A DNA stretch of 64,000 bases from Amaranthus tricolor. Lineage: Eukaryota > Streptophyta > Magnoliopsida > Caryophyllales > Amaranthaceae. Below, piece after piece: positions 11,734 to 24,115 of this stretch. The notes beneath the pieces were generated by a model. The model was not told where the DNA came from and did not search any database. It worked only from the letters and a program-made list of their open reading frames with translations. Position 1 is the stretch's first letter. Each line of letters starts with the position of its first letter. Made by a program: the position numbers and the translations under genes. The stretch covers positions 21,892,752-21,956,751 of the forward strand of contig NC_080055.1 of assembly GCF_026212465.1 (NCBI RefSeq), written 5' to 3'.

Positions 11734-13225
11734 ATCATCATGCAAGATGAATAATCACAAATTACATCAATAATAAGATTACTACTTTTTCTCTCTCTAA
11801 ACTCTTTGTTTCTTCTTCTTTTCATCTAGCACAATACTGTAACTAAAATTTATAAATTGTATTATGATATATTACAATTTACAAACATGAAAAACATTCT
11901 AATTAATCTAAACTTTAATAATTAATCTTCTTTCTCTCCTTATTGACCATCCTAAAGATAATAACTAACATAAAAAGTTAAAAATTTCCTACCATTAAAT
12001 TTGCAATATTTAAGTTCCCAAAATGTTTTGCGAATATTTATAGTGAACTCAATGGAAAAAATATCTTTTAAATTATTTTTCTTCAATGTCTTTTCCTCTA
12101 TTTGTTATAGAGATGATTTATAAAGCATTAAGGTGAATCATACATCATTAAGAAGTAAATGATCTATCAATAAATAAAATATTTACACTAAAAACATTTG
12201 TCGTGTATGATGACTTGTCACCACTCAAATTAAATAGAATATCCTAGTGTTGTTTATTTTACAAAAACGATAAGGTTAGTAAACAAACTAACCAAAATAA
12301 TGTTAGGATTTGTTTAGCAAATAGTTATTGATTATTGATTGTTTGATTTAAATTAATTTGTTAATTCATTTGCAAATGTTAATTAGTTTTGTTTATTTTT
12401 AAATTAGTTGGATAGACTGTTTGTTTAGAGAGACATTTGGTGAATTTTAATATAGACAGTTGATTGTTTATTAGAGAAAAAGTAATTCAACAAGTCAAAA
12501 CCATTAAAAAAAACTAAAATAAAGTTATTGTTTTTTTGGCTTGAAGGCAAACGTGTAGTGTTTACTAGTTGAAAAACCATTTACCAAAAATATATGCGAC
12601 TTTTTAATCAAAAAAAAGATAAATTTTAAATTCATCCAAAAAGTTAAAAGACAAAAGTCAACCTGAATTAAAAAATATTAACCAAATACCCCTTTTGTTT
12701 GTTTACTAAAAGTATGGAGTATTATTCATTTTTGTTGGTTAGTTTAAATTAGTTGGATGACATATACAAGCACTAAGAAATGCATTTATCCAATGATTGT
12801 ATGTTGATAACTTTATTAGCTAATGCCGTAATGCAACAAGTTACAGATAGGCATACGATCAATTATTCCAAATAGTGATGATTTACCTACAATTATTCCA
12901 AATACTTTGATTATTAATTTTAATGTGGGTCTTTTTTATTGTAAATTTGATTAATTTATAGGGAATAAATCAGACTCGGTCTTATGATTTTTGAAATCCT
13001 AGACAAAATAATAACTTTAGGCCCATTAATAAATTATACGACACCATTTGTATCTATATCAGTTCATTATAAGACTGTAATTAATTACTAGATTAGTATA
13101 TCAACTATATACCACCCTAATTTAAATTCATATCTTCTATATAAGTTATTCAAAATGATATTAAGGTTTTTTGATAGGAAACTAAAATATTAAGGTTTTT
13201 TTTTTTTTTGAATATATCAGTTATT

Positions 13226-13262
<37 letters not shown>

Positions 13263-13551
13263 GATATATTAAGTTTGAAATCAATGAATTGCATTATGCT
13301 GTTGCTTGTATTTTGCATTTATTATTCATTTATTGTTGTCTATTTGTTTTGCAAATTTTTTTAGTAATAATGATATTTTCTTTTAATCTTATCATAAATT
13401 TATTTTTTTTTTAATTTCATTTTTTTTTTTTAAAACTTGTTGGTTATATGTTTGGATTGGGCCATTTCATTTGAATTGATGGAATTGATCCAATTCCATT
13501 GTTTGGCTAATGAAATTGGAATTGGCCTAATTCCAACACAATTCCAACCTA
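11734..13551. other. AT-rich intergenic spacer
   Basis: No gene recognised. A run of about 35 A residues ends at 13260 and is framed by complementary AATATATCAGTT / AACTGATATATT, so it forms a short hairpin-like repeat at about 13210-13272. Confidence 0.6.
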
Positions 13552-13669
13552 AGTAAAAAACGAAAATTTGAAAAAAATAAGATTATTTAACAACTTAATT
13601 CCAAAAATAAGCTCCGTGAAAACTTATTTCCCAAAATAAGCGTCCGTACATCCAAGCCTAGGTTCGGCA

Positions 13670-13831
13670 AGAGTCGCTGTTAGTAACAGCGAAAGAGAAA
13701 AAAAAATTTAAAAGCCTAAAGTCGCTGTTACTAACAGCGACTTATAAAATAAAAAAATTAAAAGCACAAAGTCGCTGTTACTAATAGCGACTTAAAAAAA
13801 ATAAATTTAAGTCGCTGTTAGTAACAGCAAC
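13670..13831. repeat. Left cluster of GTCGCTGTTA/TAACAGCGAC palindromes
   Basis: Four units lie near 13672, 13720, 13769 and 13809, each about 21-25 bp and close to AAGTCGCTGTTAGTAACAGC in the arms. Units occur with centre TTAGTAA or TTACTAA, that is, in both orientations. Confidence 0.88.
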
Positions 13832-14069
13832 ATGTCCCATTTGACATGACCAAGTTTGTGCAGCAGCGTAACCTACATTTTAGACAATACAAAGGGAAAT
13901 ACTAAGATGGGGCCATTTGTACATGCTTGTATCGGCATTAATGAACTTGTCCAATAGATAGAGTTTCAGGATTGCATATGCAGAGAATGAGATGTGTAAT
14001 CCCTCCTTGAATAAAGTAAAAGGATCAGAGAAATCATAACCTTGGTACTAGAAACTTTTCAAAACTTAC

Positions 14070-14151
14070 CACTATTTTCAATAAACTTGGAAGTATTTAA
14101 TCTCTTGGACGACATAGAACTCAATAATCTCTGATAATCTAGAAGCAACGA
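14070..14151 (-). pseudogene. Captured SCY1-like kinase exon (downstream of the two)
   Basis: 82 bp bounded by TTTCAG at the 5' side and GTAAGT at the 3' side. It translates as 27 residues including LLLDYQRLLSSM and KRLNTSKFIEN, matching the region just after the kinase-like domain of plant SCY1-like (SCYL1/CTEXP-type) proteins. Phase is continuous with the exon at 14336-14415. It is out of context inside a Mutator-like element, so it is a captured fragment. Confidence 0.75.
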
Positions 14152-14335
14152 CTGAAAGAACAATAATAAAAAGACATACAAAAAGAATTGTTGTCATCTT
14201 GAGGACCAAGTAGCCAATTCATCATAATTTTGCATATGTAAGAAAATCGTGCTTACTAACAATTAAATTCTGTAGCTATTTTAAAGAATTTGACTATAAC
14301 ACAAAACGACATCATACATAGAAAATATGTGATAC

Positions 14336-14415
14336 CTTTGGAATTGAAGAAGTATTTCGGAGTTCTTCTGTCTTGTTAAGCTTCATACCAGCAAAAATTT
14401 CATATATCAGACAAC
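14336..14415 (-). pseudogene. Captured SCY1-like kinase exon (upstream of the two)
   Basis: 80 bp between TTTCAG and GTATCA splice sites. After a 2-base phase remainder it encodes CLIYEIFAGMKLNKTEELRN followed by TSSIPK, close to the C-terminal pseudokinase lobe of SCY1-like proteins. The intron to the next exon (14152-14335) is retained, so capture was from genomic DNA, not mRNA. Confidence 0.76.
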
Positions 14416-14544
14416 CTGAAAGATAAAATGAACAATTTTAGAAATGCAGACACATATAAGCAATAAATTAAAATACAACAAAGAAATGCATGGTTTATTA
14501 GTGTACTAGAATAGTAAACATTTAATAAAAAACCTTAACCACCC

Positions 14545-14756
14545 AGTAACAGCGACTTTGAGGTGAACTGAAAACTTAAAACGCATTAAGTCGCTGTTAC
14601 TAACAGCGACCTAAAAAAGAAATTTTTTTTTTAAGTCGCTGTTAGTAACAGCGACTTTGGGCTTTTAATTTTTTCTTTTAAGTCGCTGTTAGTAACAGCG
14701 ACTTTAGGCTTTTATTATTATTTTTTTTTCTCTTTCGCTGTTACTAACAGCGACTC
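14545..14756. repeat. Right cluster of GTCGCTGTTA/TAACAGCGAC palindromes
   Basis: A half unit near 14545 and four full units near 14588, 14633, 14680 and 14733 mirror the left cluster. Confidence 0.88.
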
Positions 14757-14875
14757 TTGCCGAACCTAGACTTGGATGTACGGACACTTATTTTGGGAAA
14801 TAAGTTTTCACGAAGCTTATTTTTGGAATTAAGTTGTTAAATAATCTTATTTTTTTCAAATTCTCAGTAAAAAAC

Positions 14876-17212
14876 AAACTCTTCATTTCCAACCCATACC
14901 TTCTCTAATTTCAATTCCTATTCATTATTTTTTTAAAATTTATTTTTGGAATTGAAATTAATTTAGTTTTGGTTTTGTTTTGCTTAGAAGATATTTAAGA
15001 GGTTTAGAACTTTCCAAACCACAATCAAATAGATTTAATTAGTTTTTTTCTTAATGAACACTAATTTGGGAAATAAATTTTGGTGAACTCGAAAATAATT
15101 TTTTTTTTATTTTTTAACGCTACTTAGACAAATTATAAATAAATTTATTTATTATTTTAATTTCCAAAGTTGTACTATTGGTGATGAAGCAGAAGGACCA
15201 TTTATTTTTGTTTGGTACTCTAAGTTGACCCATTGACTTGTTTACCACTGCTAAATTGTAATGTTGACCCATTGACGTGTTTACCACTGCTAAATTGTAA
15301 TGTTGATCCATTCACTTGTGTCTTTTTTAATGCCGGGCACTAACTTGTTTCATACGGTTTCACGTACTGAATAAAGTTTAGTCTAAATTCTAAACCGTAA
15401 ATTAAATCGGATCAAATTAAAATTTTAGTATTTGGTCTGGTTTACGGTCAAAATGATCTGGTCTTTTTTTTTTTAGAAAAATAAATTACAGTTTACGTTC
15501 TGGTATCGATTTTTTATTTTTCATACCATACTAGACTGCAAACCTTACAATGGTCCAAATCATAATTTTTTTTAAAAAGAAATTAAGTTGCTACCTAGAT
15601 ATTTCAAGATGTAGTAATTTTTGTATAATAATATATACTTAAATGATGTTGATATTATCAACTAATTACAAATTATTATGTTTAGTGATTATAGATGCGA
15701 AATATTTGATAAACACGTGTATTAATTTGGATAAAAAAAACGATACAGCAGACCAGACAGTTGTAAAACGGTTTGGTCCGGTACAGTCTAGAAAATTTTC
15801 CTGGCCGGAATTTTTGATTTGGTTTGATTTTAGTATCAGATCAGACCAAACCGAACCGTGTTCATCCGAAGTTTCACTACATTTTCATTTAACAATTAAT
15901 TTGTTTTTAATTCACTATTTATTACTTTTCTATATTATAGCAGTGGTACTCTATGTTTTGTGTGACTCGAAAATTTCCGACTGCTATATTTAATTCACTA
16001 TTTTAAAAGTAATACTTGCCTTTCCTTCTCTATATATTTCACTATTGAGGTTTAGAAAGTAATACTTGGCCATCATTTCTCTATAGTACTCTATGTTCAT
16101 TTTTACCGTTTTTATGGTTGAATGTAATTACAAGGTTATCCAAACAATACTATAGAATTTAAATTTGGGAATTCAATTCCAATATTTTCCAAACAACTAT
16201 GTGGATTTGAAATATAGGAATTCAATTCTTTGATTTCCAAACGAGATTGAGGAATTGAAATTGGAATTTAAATCCATAATTTTAATTTCTTGAATTGAAT
16301 TACAAAAATTCAAATGAAATTCGTGTTTCCAAACGCTACCTTAAAGGGTATACTCTAATTCATTTTTAATTTGCATTTATGAGCTGTACTTTTTCCATCC
16401 CTTATAATTTGCATTTATTTTTCATTTAAAATAGATCAAATTTTAATTGAAACTTGTAAGAACTAAAAACTCTACGTAAAAAGGCAAAGAAAAAACATAA
16501 CCTCTTTTTTTAATTCATGCATTTCTTAAAGGAAAGTAGAGAGAACAAACCCTAAGCTTCTCCCTAATTCATGCTTTTCACAAAGGTAAGGCATGCATGA
16601 TACATTTTGGTTATTCATGCCATTTCACATTCACATAAGTACTCTATTACTATGAAGACTAAAATGAAAAAAATAAAATTAAATAAAATTAAATTAGTGA
16701 ACATTAAATTGTTTTAATATTACCTGAGAAAAATTTAACAACTTCCCCAAAAATTAATTTAATTACTTCTTTACGAAAATTTTAATTCTTAGTAGTACTC
16801 TCTATTTCTTTTATTTTGTTCATTTGTCATTTTGGTTTGTTCCTATTATTTTGCATTATTTTTATTTCTCACTTTCTCATTAATTATCATATTTTTGGCC
16901 TATGGTCTACCACTTTTACTTTCTCTCTAAAAGTATATATTGTGAACAACTCAAGACAAAGAAGCAAAATAAATATTTTATGGAATTGTGAAAAAATGCG
17001 TACATGACACAAAAAGAAAAGTCAAATGTGAAAACAAAATAAAAAAAAAAAAAAAAACTCAACCAAAAATGAAAATATAACAAAATTCTTGAAATAATCT
17101 TAAATGAAAATTATAGCAAAATTTATAGACTAGATGTAGCAAGTAGCAACATTTATTACAAAAGAAAACAAAAATACTAGAAATATTACACTAGTTACTC
17201 TTTTGAAAATCG
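14876..17212. other. AT-rich intergenic spacer with a 39-bp tandem repeat
   Basis: Bases 15224-15321 hold two copies and a partial third of a 39-bp unit starting GTTGACCCATTGAC. A segment at 15350-15890 is rich in repeated GGTTTGGT/GGTCTGG words and looks like degraded transposon sequence. Bases 16150-16350 carry alternating GGAATTGAA/TTCAATTCC motifs of the same decayed type. No gene recognised. Confidence 0.55.
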
Positions 17213-17474
17213 GTACTAAGTGGTGGGAATGATAATGAAGTTTAGTATAATTTTAGTAGGAATATCTCTTTACAAATTTATTGACCATGCTTATTCTTCT
17301 TCAATAATCTCATATTTTCTTCACAAAATTCATTTCAATAAATTACCATTTGAAAATGTAGTATCGAGTGATAATGAAAATTGTGATTTTTTTTATGATC
17401 AAACTTTCATGCCATTCTGATACGTGTAATAAAATTTTTACTTCAAATCATTCTAACTACCACCAATAAGTACT
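17213..17474. mobile_element. Harbinger-like MITE, diverged copy
   Basis: Ends GGTACTAAGTGGTGGGAAT and its near-complement ACCACCAATAAGTACT. The interior aligns with the MITE in kinase intron 6 (33040-33350): AATATCTCTT, CCATGCTTATTC/CCATGCTTGTCC, AAATTCATTTCAATAAATTACCAT. The conserved GGCCCGTTTGG end motif is lost. Confidence 0.6.
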
Positions 17475-19261
17475 AAAATATATATTGAAACGGGCTGTAA
17501 GAAGTTATGTCTCTCCTGAAAGTTCATTATAAAAGCAAATGATGCTATTCTTACTTTCTATTCTAATAGACTATGTTAATTTTACAATATTTTTTTATTT
17601 TTGTTGATTTTATAATATTTAAATATTTTAGATGGTGTCTGTATCTCTCTCTTAGTTTAATGGTATCTAAATATATTTTCACAATTTTAATAATATTACA
17701 CATTTTAGAGATTTTTATTAATTTATTAATATTTGTAACATTTTTTGTGATTAGTGTATGGGAAGGCTCACATTTCTAGGATAGTGGACCCAGAGGAAAC
17801 AGTAGTGTATGCAGCAAATATGAAGGGTAAAAATACAAGGCAGTCTCGGCTCGCCGCGGATGAAAATACTCATTGGAACTCTCAACACCTCGACATGTTA
17901 TTTTTGTGCTTTTATGGATGTGTCGCAACAATTCACAAACTTACCATTTCATTTTACATTTGTAGGAACTAGGGACTCGGGAAAATTATGTATACTATTT
18001 CGTTACTCTAATTATTTCTAAATATATATAATAAAAAAATTATAAGATTTTCTATATAAGATTTTCATTTTACAATTCGCATTTACTTTTTTACAGTTTT
18101 CAAATTAAGTTTTAAACCACAATATTTCTAAATATATATAATAAAAAAATTATAAAAAATACATATTACAAAAATTATACATTAAGAAGAATTTAATAAG
18201 ATTTCACATGAATATATTTGATCTTTTAAATATGTCTCAAAAATATTAACCAAATTCCCTCTCCTTAAGGTGAAATATTTCAAATGAAAAGAATATTTCA
18301 GAACGAAGGGGGTAATTAGTAACAAAGAGAAATGAGGTATTAGTGTAGTAAACATAAATTATGTGTTTAGTAAAAAAAAAAAGATAAATATTTGATGATA
18401 AATAATGAGAGAATGAATTATAAGAAAATTAAAAGAGAATTCTAATATGTGTGTGAAAAAAGTTTTGAATTATTGTCCACAAATAAAATAATTTAATACA
18501 AAATAAGTGAAATGAACTAAAATAGCACATAATGCTAAATGATTGCAATAGATATCGTTTACATTTTCCCTTTTTTCATAGAAGTAATTTCAATTTGTTC
18601 AACATATTTTGTCTTCTTTTATAACCAACTACAAATGTACTAACTTCAAAATTAAACGTCTAAAAGCAAAGCAACCTTAATTTTAGCTCATTTCCATCAC
18701 TTTTTATATTGCAATAATTTTTTCGCTTTCTTAAAAAATACTATAAAACACATGATGTGATCAAAGAAACATTCAAATTACCAACATATAAAATCTCAAA
18801 TTCAATGATTCTACTATTATAGATGTCATAGACGTTGTAAAATAAAAAAAAAAAATATTGCAATATGATAAATAAAAAAAAATAACAAAATGGAGATTAA
18901 ATTCTCAAAATCATCCGATCTAACTTATAACATTAATGCTATCTATCAATCAAAATAAATAAACCAAAAGGTTAGCTATAATCTCTCCTCTACTACATAT
19001 GTACCTAATCCTCAGTTCCTCACCCCAAATCTAGGTTTTAAAATAAATTAAAACCCATATATACTAGTACATATTTATCCCATTTTTCATTTTTTCAAAA
19101 AAAAAAAAAAATTAACTTATGCATTAATATAATCATGGGTCCCACCTCCCAAATCCCATGACATATCTAAGCACAAAATTGAGAAAAAAATATTAATCCT
19201 CACCACCAACATTTCCACCATCCCCCACCAACATAAGACATTCATGTAGTGTTATCATTCG
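17475..19261. other. Intergenic spacer with a less AT-rich island
   Basis: Bases 17745-17975 are less AT-rich than their surroundings and contain an open frame with mixed amino acid composition (YGKAHISRIVDPEETVVYAA) that I do not recognise. The rest is AT-rich. The direct repeat ATTTCTAAATATATATAATA occurs at about 18015 and 18125. Bases 19080-19260 are the 3' flank of the GDU gene. Confidence 0.45.
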
Positions 19262-19735
19262 TCATCTTTTCTCTTCATCACCACCACCAAACGTCGTCGT
19301 TTCAACCTCAACATCCTTCTCTTCTTTGTCTTCTCCCTTATTACTACTACTACTACTACAATTTTCAAAAGAGGAAGCTCGGCTCGTAGCCGGAGTTGCC
19401 AAAAAAGTAGGTTTCATTTCACCGGCCATTATAACAAATATACCATTCAAATATGCGGTTGCGGTAGAAGCTTCCGTAGGCTTCTCATCGCCGGTGACCT
19501 CGCCGGAATCTTCGCCGGCGCCGGAATCATGTACGCCGGAAAGTTTCCAATAAGAACAAGCAAGAATAAGCAAAGCAAAAGCTATTAAACCGAGCATGGC
19601 GGCGAGACCGCCGAATAAGTAAGGGACCGGAGACTTCCACCCGGCCGGTGGTGGTGTAATTTGATGGTGTTGTGGTGGATGATGTTGTGCTTCAAATGTG
19701 GCCTCTAAATTTAATGATATTCCTAATTGCCTCAT
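19262..19735 (-). CDS. GLUTAMINE DUMPER (GDU) family protein
   Basis: Single exon, 157 residues, start ATG at 19735, stop at 19262. GDU proteins are small plant membrane proteins that raise amino acid export when overexpressed and interact with the LOG2 ubiquitin ligase in Arabidopsis (family knowledge). Seen here: a Pro/His-rich N-terminus with the family block WKSPVPYLFGGLAAMLGLIA, one membrane segment at about residues 38-61 (LFGGLAAMLGLIAFALLILA), then the diagnostic VIMAG box at 101-105 followed by EMKPTFLATPA, and an acidic, Ser-rich tail. Length and domain order fit the family. The paralogue number cannot be decided from the sequence. Neighbours are transposon remnants, with no functional link. 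Confidence 0.93.
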   Translation of the reverse strand: MRQLGISLNLEATFEAQHHPPQHHQITPPPAGWKSPVPYLFGGLAAMLGLIAFALLILACSYWKLSGVHDSGAGEDSGEVTGDEKPTEASTATAYLNGIFVIMAGEMKPTFLATPATSRASSFENCSSSSSNKGEDKEEKDVEVETTTFGGGDEEKR

Positions 19736-19857
19736 TTTGTTTGATTAAATGTTTAATGTTGTGTTTTAAAGGTAGGTTAGTTGTTTGATTGGGGAATTGG
19801 GACTTGGGAGAGATGAAGAAAGTTGGTTTGAGAGTGCGTAGTGGGGGGAGAAAGGAG

Positions 19858-19869
19858 GTTTATATATAG
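19858..19869 (-). promoter_or_regulatory. TATA box of the GDU gene
   Basis: Minus strand CTATATATAAAC, about 125 bp upstream of the ATG. It predicts transcription start near 19833 and a leader of roughly 100 nt. Confidence 0.6.
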
Positions 19870-19899
19870 AAGGAAGAAATAAGAAATGGGATTTTAATC

Positions 19900-22800
19900 A
19901 AAGGAAAAATTAAAGTGTTCATGAGTATTTTCAACACGTTCGTTCGTATAAGTTTTTAGAAAAATGTATAGTATATTTTAAGTATTTGAAGATATAAAAT
20001 TGTTAAAAAATTATTAATTTTTTAAAATCATACAGAATATTCAAAAGGTTTTAATATTTGCTCCGTCACGAGAAAAACAAAAGGAATTATATGATTAAAT
20101 GGTAAATAGTGAATGGAAATGGTGTCACCTTATTTTTATAGATATGTAGATATGGACTTAGGCATCTTCTTTTACAAGAAATGCTTTTGGGTTAGGCATA
20201 GGAGTAGATAAAGTAGTGTGTAATTATATAGTTGTCGTTTAATTTGAATTATTGTATAAATTATGTAAAATTATAAGGGGTATTTTATGTTGTTTTCAAG
20301 AATTATAGAAAAAAGTAGAGGGTTCTTTAAAGTTGTAGCTTTGTAGGGTTATTAAAAGGGTAATTACATCTCTTTCTATGGGTTAGTTGAGTTAGTGATG
20401 CACTAGAATGCATGAATATATTGTGATTTATGTAGTGTGTCGTTTCGTGTTTTGTTGCAAAAAATAAAGAAAGAAAATATTTTTACTAGCGAGAATAAGT
20501 TTATTTTAGTTCAAATCAATTTTTTTCTATATGAAATGGATAAATTAGAATTAGGTTTCAATAGTATAATTTAATAACTCCAAAAAAGAAAAGTAAATCA
20601 TAATTACTAAAAGTATATTTTAATCGTAAAAATCGATAAATACGTAAGGAAGTCTAACAACCTTTTTTCTTCCCTATACTTTCCTATTGGCCTTATTATT
20701 TTCGGATTCTTTGCCTGACTTGAGTGTTAGAGGCATCTAAAGGGACATCACCCCATGCAAATTTAATTGTAGTTGCAGCATATACGAAGCTAACCTTATA
20801 TGCTAAGAAGATTGAAGCTTCTCACCATTCAAATATCCCTACCTCATTTAGTATTCAGATCTTATTCATATGCAGATCTTTATATTATTCGACTCTTTAG
20901 ATACTTACCACTAGTAATCTTTGAGAATGAATTTAATCTTGTTTCATACTCAAATAAGAGTAAATTTTTTTAACGTATTTTAAATTTGAACTTTTCATAA
21001 CTTTTTGAGACCATAAAATCAAAACGTTATTTAGAAAATTTAATTTAACATAATTTTCTGTCAAAGTAAATAAAACTAAAAATAATGTACCGCCTTCTTT
21101 TACTATTGAACTAGTCGATCCTTTAACTTTAAAACACAAAAATATAAAATACTACTAGTCTAGGAAGAGTAACGTAACAAAATTGGTGAAACTCAAGTTT
21201 GGTGTTATTGTTTGTCATTTATTTTGTGTATTTCCATCTTATTACTTGCATGATTGTCTAATTTATTAATATTGATACACTTCAAGCTACAATTATCATA
21301 GGGTATTCTTATGAATCTAACAAATGCGGGAGCTAGACACTACGGTCAAGATTCAAGTAGTAATATTACAATATGATTCTTGACCTTAACGTCTAACTCC
21401 AACACTTGATAGATTCATAACACTGTCCTATGATGATTGTTATACTTTATTTGGGGTTAAAGATCATTAGGGCTAAGTGCACACATTTGTGTGTCATGTT
21501 TATAGATATAATAATTTTATTTTGGATTTGTGGATAAGTATCTCTAATAAATAATTATTTTTAATTATCTTTACTTATAAAATAAAAATGCAATAAAATA
21601 TTAGGGATACTTTAAGAATAGGTTGATGATTAGGTGACTTCAGCAACCAATTAGAAACAAAATGGATAATGGTATCAAGCCTAACACTTGGGGCATCTAA
21701 TAACCAGAATATTATGCTTTATTTTCTGATTGTAGACATTTTATGTTTGCATCTTCTACACCATCTGCATATGCATCAACTTAATTAAACATTACAATTT
21801 ATTTACAATAATTATATTCCTTAAGTTAATAATTTGGAATATTATTTGTCTTTTTAATTTATAGTACAAAATTAGGATTACCCGAATACCAAACAATATG
21901 AAACAACTGGATTATTGTTGTTGGTTTTTCCGATCTATACATCAGGTGCATAGATCTAAAATACTAAATAGGAAAAACTTTGTTAAAATATACTTTATAA
22001 TATTCTCTAAAATTGGCAAATGTTGTCAATCCTTAGAGAATATCCCAATCATTCTGAAATAAATTTAATTAATTACTTATTTTGTAAACTAAACATATAC
22101 ATATGATACAAAGGTTAAAAAAATCGTATTAATATAGAAATTATTTTTTAAGATAGTGGAACAACTACCTTCCATATATTTAATTATTTGTTTATGGTTC
22201 TATACAAACTAAAGAGTACACCAATAATAATGTAAAGCAACAAGGAAAAATAAGTACATGGAATCTGATTCATACCCACAACATCTATGTTGGACATTCC
22301 TTTGCTTAGAGTCATTTATTAAACCAATAAATTGTTAGAGTTGTGCTAGGACACTATTCAAACTTTAAAACAAATTTTTAAATTAAAATAAAGATTTTTA
22401 AGTTAATATTTAGATCGATTTTAAAGGTTATCAAAATAGAAGGATAAAATACTAGAATATTTAACGTATGTTAGAAATACCCTACTACATTGTAGTGTTC
22501 GGGGTGCTTGTTTGAGGGTCTACGTGCTTAATTAACCGAGCAACGTATACAAAACAAAGATAGTAAATCGTGCAAGGAGCACAATGATCATTTTAGCATA
22601 CATGGTGCTTGTGATAATTAGCATCGGGTCGCTCACTTGAGTGTTCATTATTGCTCGTTCGAGCATTTCGAGCATTGATTCCTTTTGCGAAGGTGGAGGT
22701 CATGTAAATTATAAGGCCTTTTGAAAAGATGTTCGGAAATAATTTTATACGGTTCGATCTAAAACAGACAATATCACACTAACGTTGGATATATATGGGT

Positions 22801-23096
22801 CAATGGAGGGAACAATAACATATGTACTTCGAAAACGTTGAAATATCTCACACTAAATACTTAAAAAAATTATACATTTCAAATACGTTACTATTATACG
22901 ATGACAAAAATTAGTTGTGTTGTAAAGATATCCAACATGCCCAACCAATTACAATTTAGGTTTTCAACAATTTATTAATCAACTAGTAATAGTATTGTTG
23001 TTAAATAATATGTTTAACAACAGTTTTAATCAATGATGAAATCCGTCCAAACGGTTTAAGCGGCAAACTTGTGTCAAAATCATTGAATAACGCCCA
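19900..23096. other. AT-rich intergenic region
   Basis: Upstream region of the GDU gene. No gene recognised. Bases 20695-20760 (TTGCCTGACTTGAGTGTTAGAGG) resemble a retrotransposon LTR end. Bases 22485-22735 form a less AT-rich island with repeated GAGCA/GTGCT words and no recognisable coding. The long hairpin at 21289-21440 is listed separately. Confidence 0.5.
21289..21440. repeat. Long imperfect hairpin (foldback, about 67-bp arms)
   Basis: The left arm from ACAATTATCATAGG and the right arm, ending CCTATGATGATTGT, pair over about 67 bp with roughly 15 mismatches around a loop of about 20 bases. Shared blocks include TTATGAATCTA, TAGAC and GGTCAAGA. It could be a foldback MITE or a young miRNA-type hairpin. 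Confidence 0.7.
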
Positions 23097-23633
23097 AAGG
23101 CGAAGCTAGGATTTGGAATTAGAGGGATAAATAGTCAATATACAAACAAATTATTTATTATATAAAAACTAGTTAAATTATAAAAATATTATATAGACTG
23201 AAATTAACTTGAATCATAGTAAAAATTATATTAAACTAATTGAGTTGGAGCTTCCCTATGATTATCACTTTTGAAAAAAATCCAAATGTTTTTTTACTCT
23301 ATTATTCACCTAATAAAACTCCAAAAAAATTATTATGATTAAGATATCAAAACTATAAATATACATTAAAAAGGATAAATGTAAAATAACGAAAGATAAA
23401 GAAAGGACATTATAATATAAATTTATTAGCTTATTAAAAAGAATGGTTTAAATTAGCATTATGTTATAAATTTGTTACTCAATCCATTGAGCTATAGTAA
23501 TTTTTATTATATTTTTACACTCTTTAAACTATATATTATAAATTAGAAAGCGATGTCAAAGCTAAAAATACAAAAAATCACATTTTCGGCAAGGAGGGCT
23601 GGGCCTCCCCGACCCTGATGTAGCTTTACCCCT
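23097..23633. mobile_element. Possible decayed hAT-type element
   Basis: The left boundary AGGCGAAGCTAGGATTTGG and the right boundary CTGATGTAGCTTTACCCCTG are inverted near-complements. They resemble the widespread plant hAT end that reads GGCGGAGCTAGG / CCTAGCTCCGCC. No transposase and no clear 8-bp duplication. Confidence 0.35.
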
Positions 23634-23859
23634 GATAACGAATGGTCCCTTAGTCTAGTCCCAAGTCCCATGCGAAGTCATGAGTTCATAGTTTATAATA
23701 GAATATAATTAACGCAGTTTTAGGATTTAGTATTTTTAGAAATTACAGTCATAATGTTTATTTTTTCGAATTACAGCCACCAAATAATAAAAATCTACAA
23801 CGTTTAAGTCGAATCATATACTTCCGACCATTTTATTGGTGGAAATTTTAGGTTATTAT

Positions 23860-24115
23860 TGTAGGAAAATAAGAAGTTGAATAAAATAAAGATATTATTT
23901 TCAGAATATTATATTTTAGGAAGTTAAGATCTTTTTTAATATTTAGTATATTAAGGTTATATTTTCCTATTATTTAGGTTTAGGTTAATATTTTGTTTCC
24001 TTATTTGAGTTCTAATCTCTTGTATAAATAGAGGTGTTACCTCTTATTTATTCTATTAAAATCCAGTATTCACCAAACTAAAACCTAACCAAATTCCGCA
24101 ATACGATTTTCTACA
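23860..24115 (+). repeat. Solo LTR with target site duplication
   Basis: A 256-bp segment starts TGTAGGAAAATAAG and ends ATTTTCTACA. It is flanked by the 5-bp duplication ATTAT (23855-23859, 24116-24120). A promoter-like TATAAATAGAGG lies at about 24025. There is no internal coding region, primer site or second LTR, so it arose by recombination between the LTRs of a full element. It is related to the LTR at 49627. Confidence 0.82.

Larger units (their letters stand above)
13562..14865 (-). mobile_element. Pack-MULE with captured SCY1-like kinase exons
   Basis: The element is 1,304 bp, with long, nearly identical inverted repeats (about 230 bp) that start GAAAATTTG / GAGAATTTG. They share the subterminal block TTATTTCCCAAAATAAG, then CGTCCGTACATCC (left) or TGTCCGTACATCC (right). 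A 10-bp duplication AGTAAAAAAC flanks it (13552-13561, 14866-14875). The inner ends of the repeats hold palindromes with core GTCGCTGTTAGTAACAGCGAC. The central part, not repeated elsewhere in the window, holds two spliced-gene exons on the minus strand. No transposase is present. It is a non-autonomous Mutator-like element that has picked up host gene sequence. Confidence 0.87.

Noticed and set aside
15643..15993. 116-codon plus-strand open frame
   Set aside because: It overlaps repetitive GGTTTGG-type transposon debris and has no recognisable domain.
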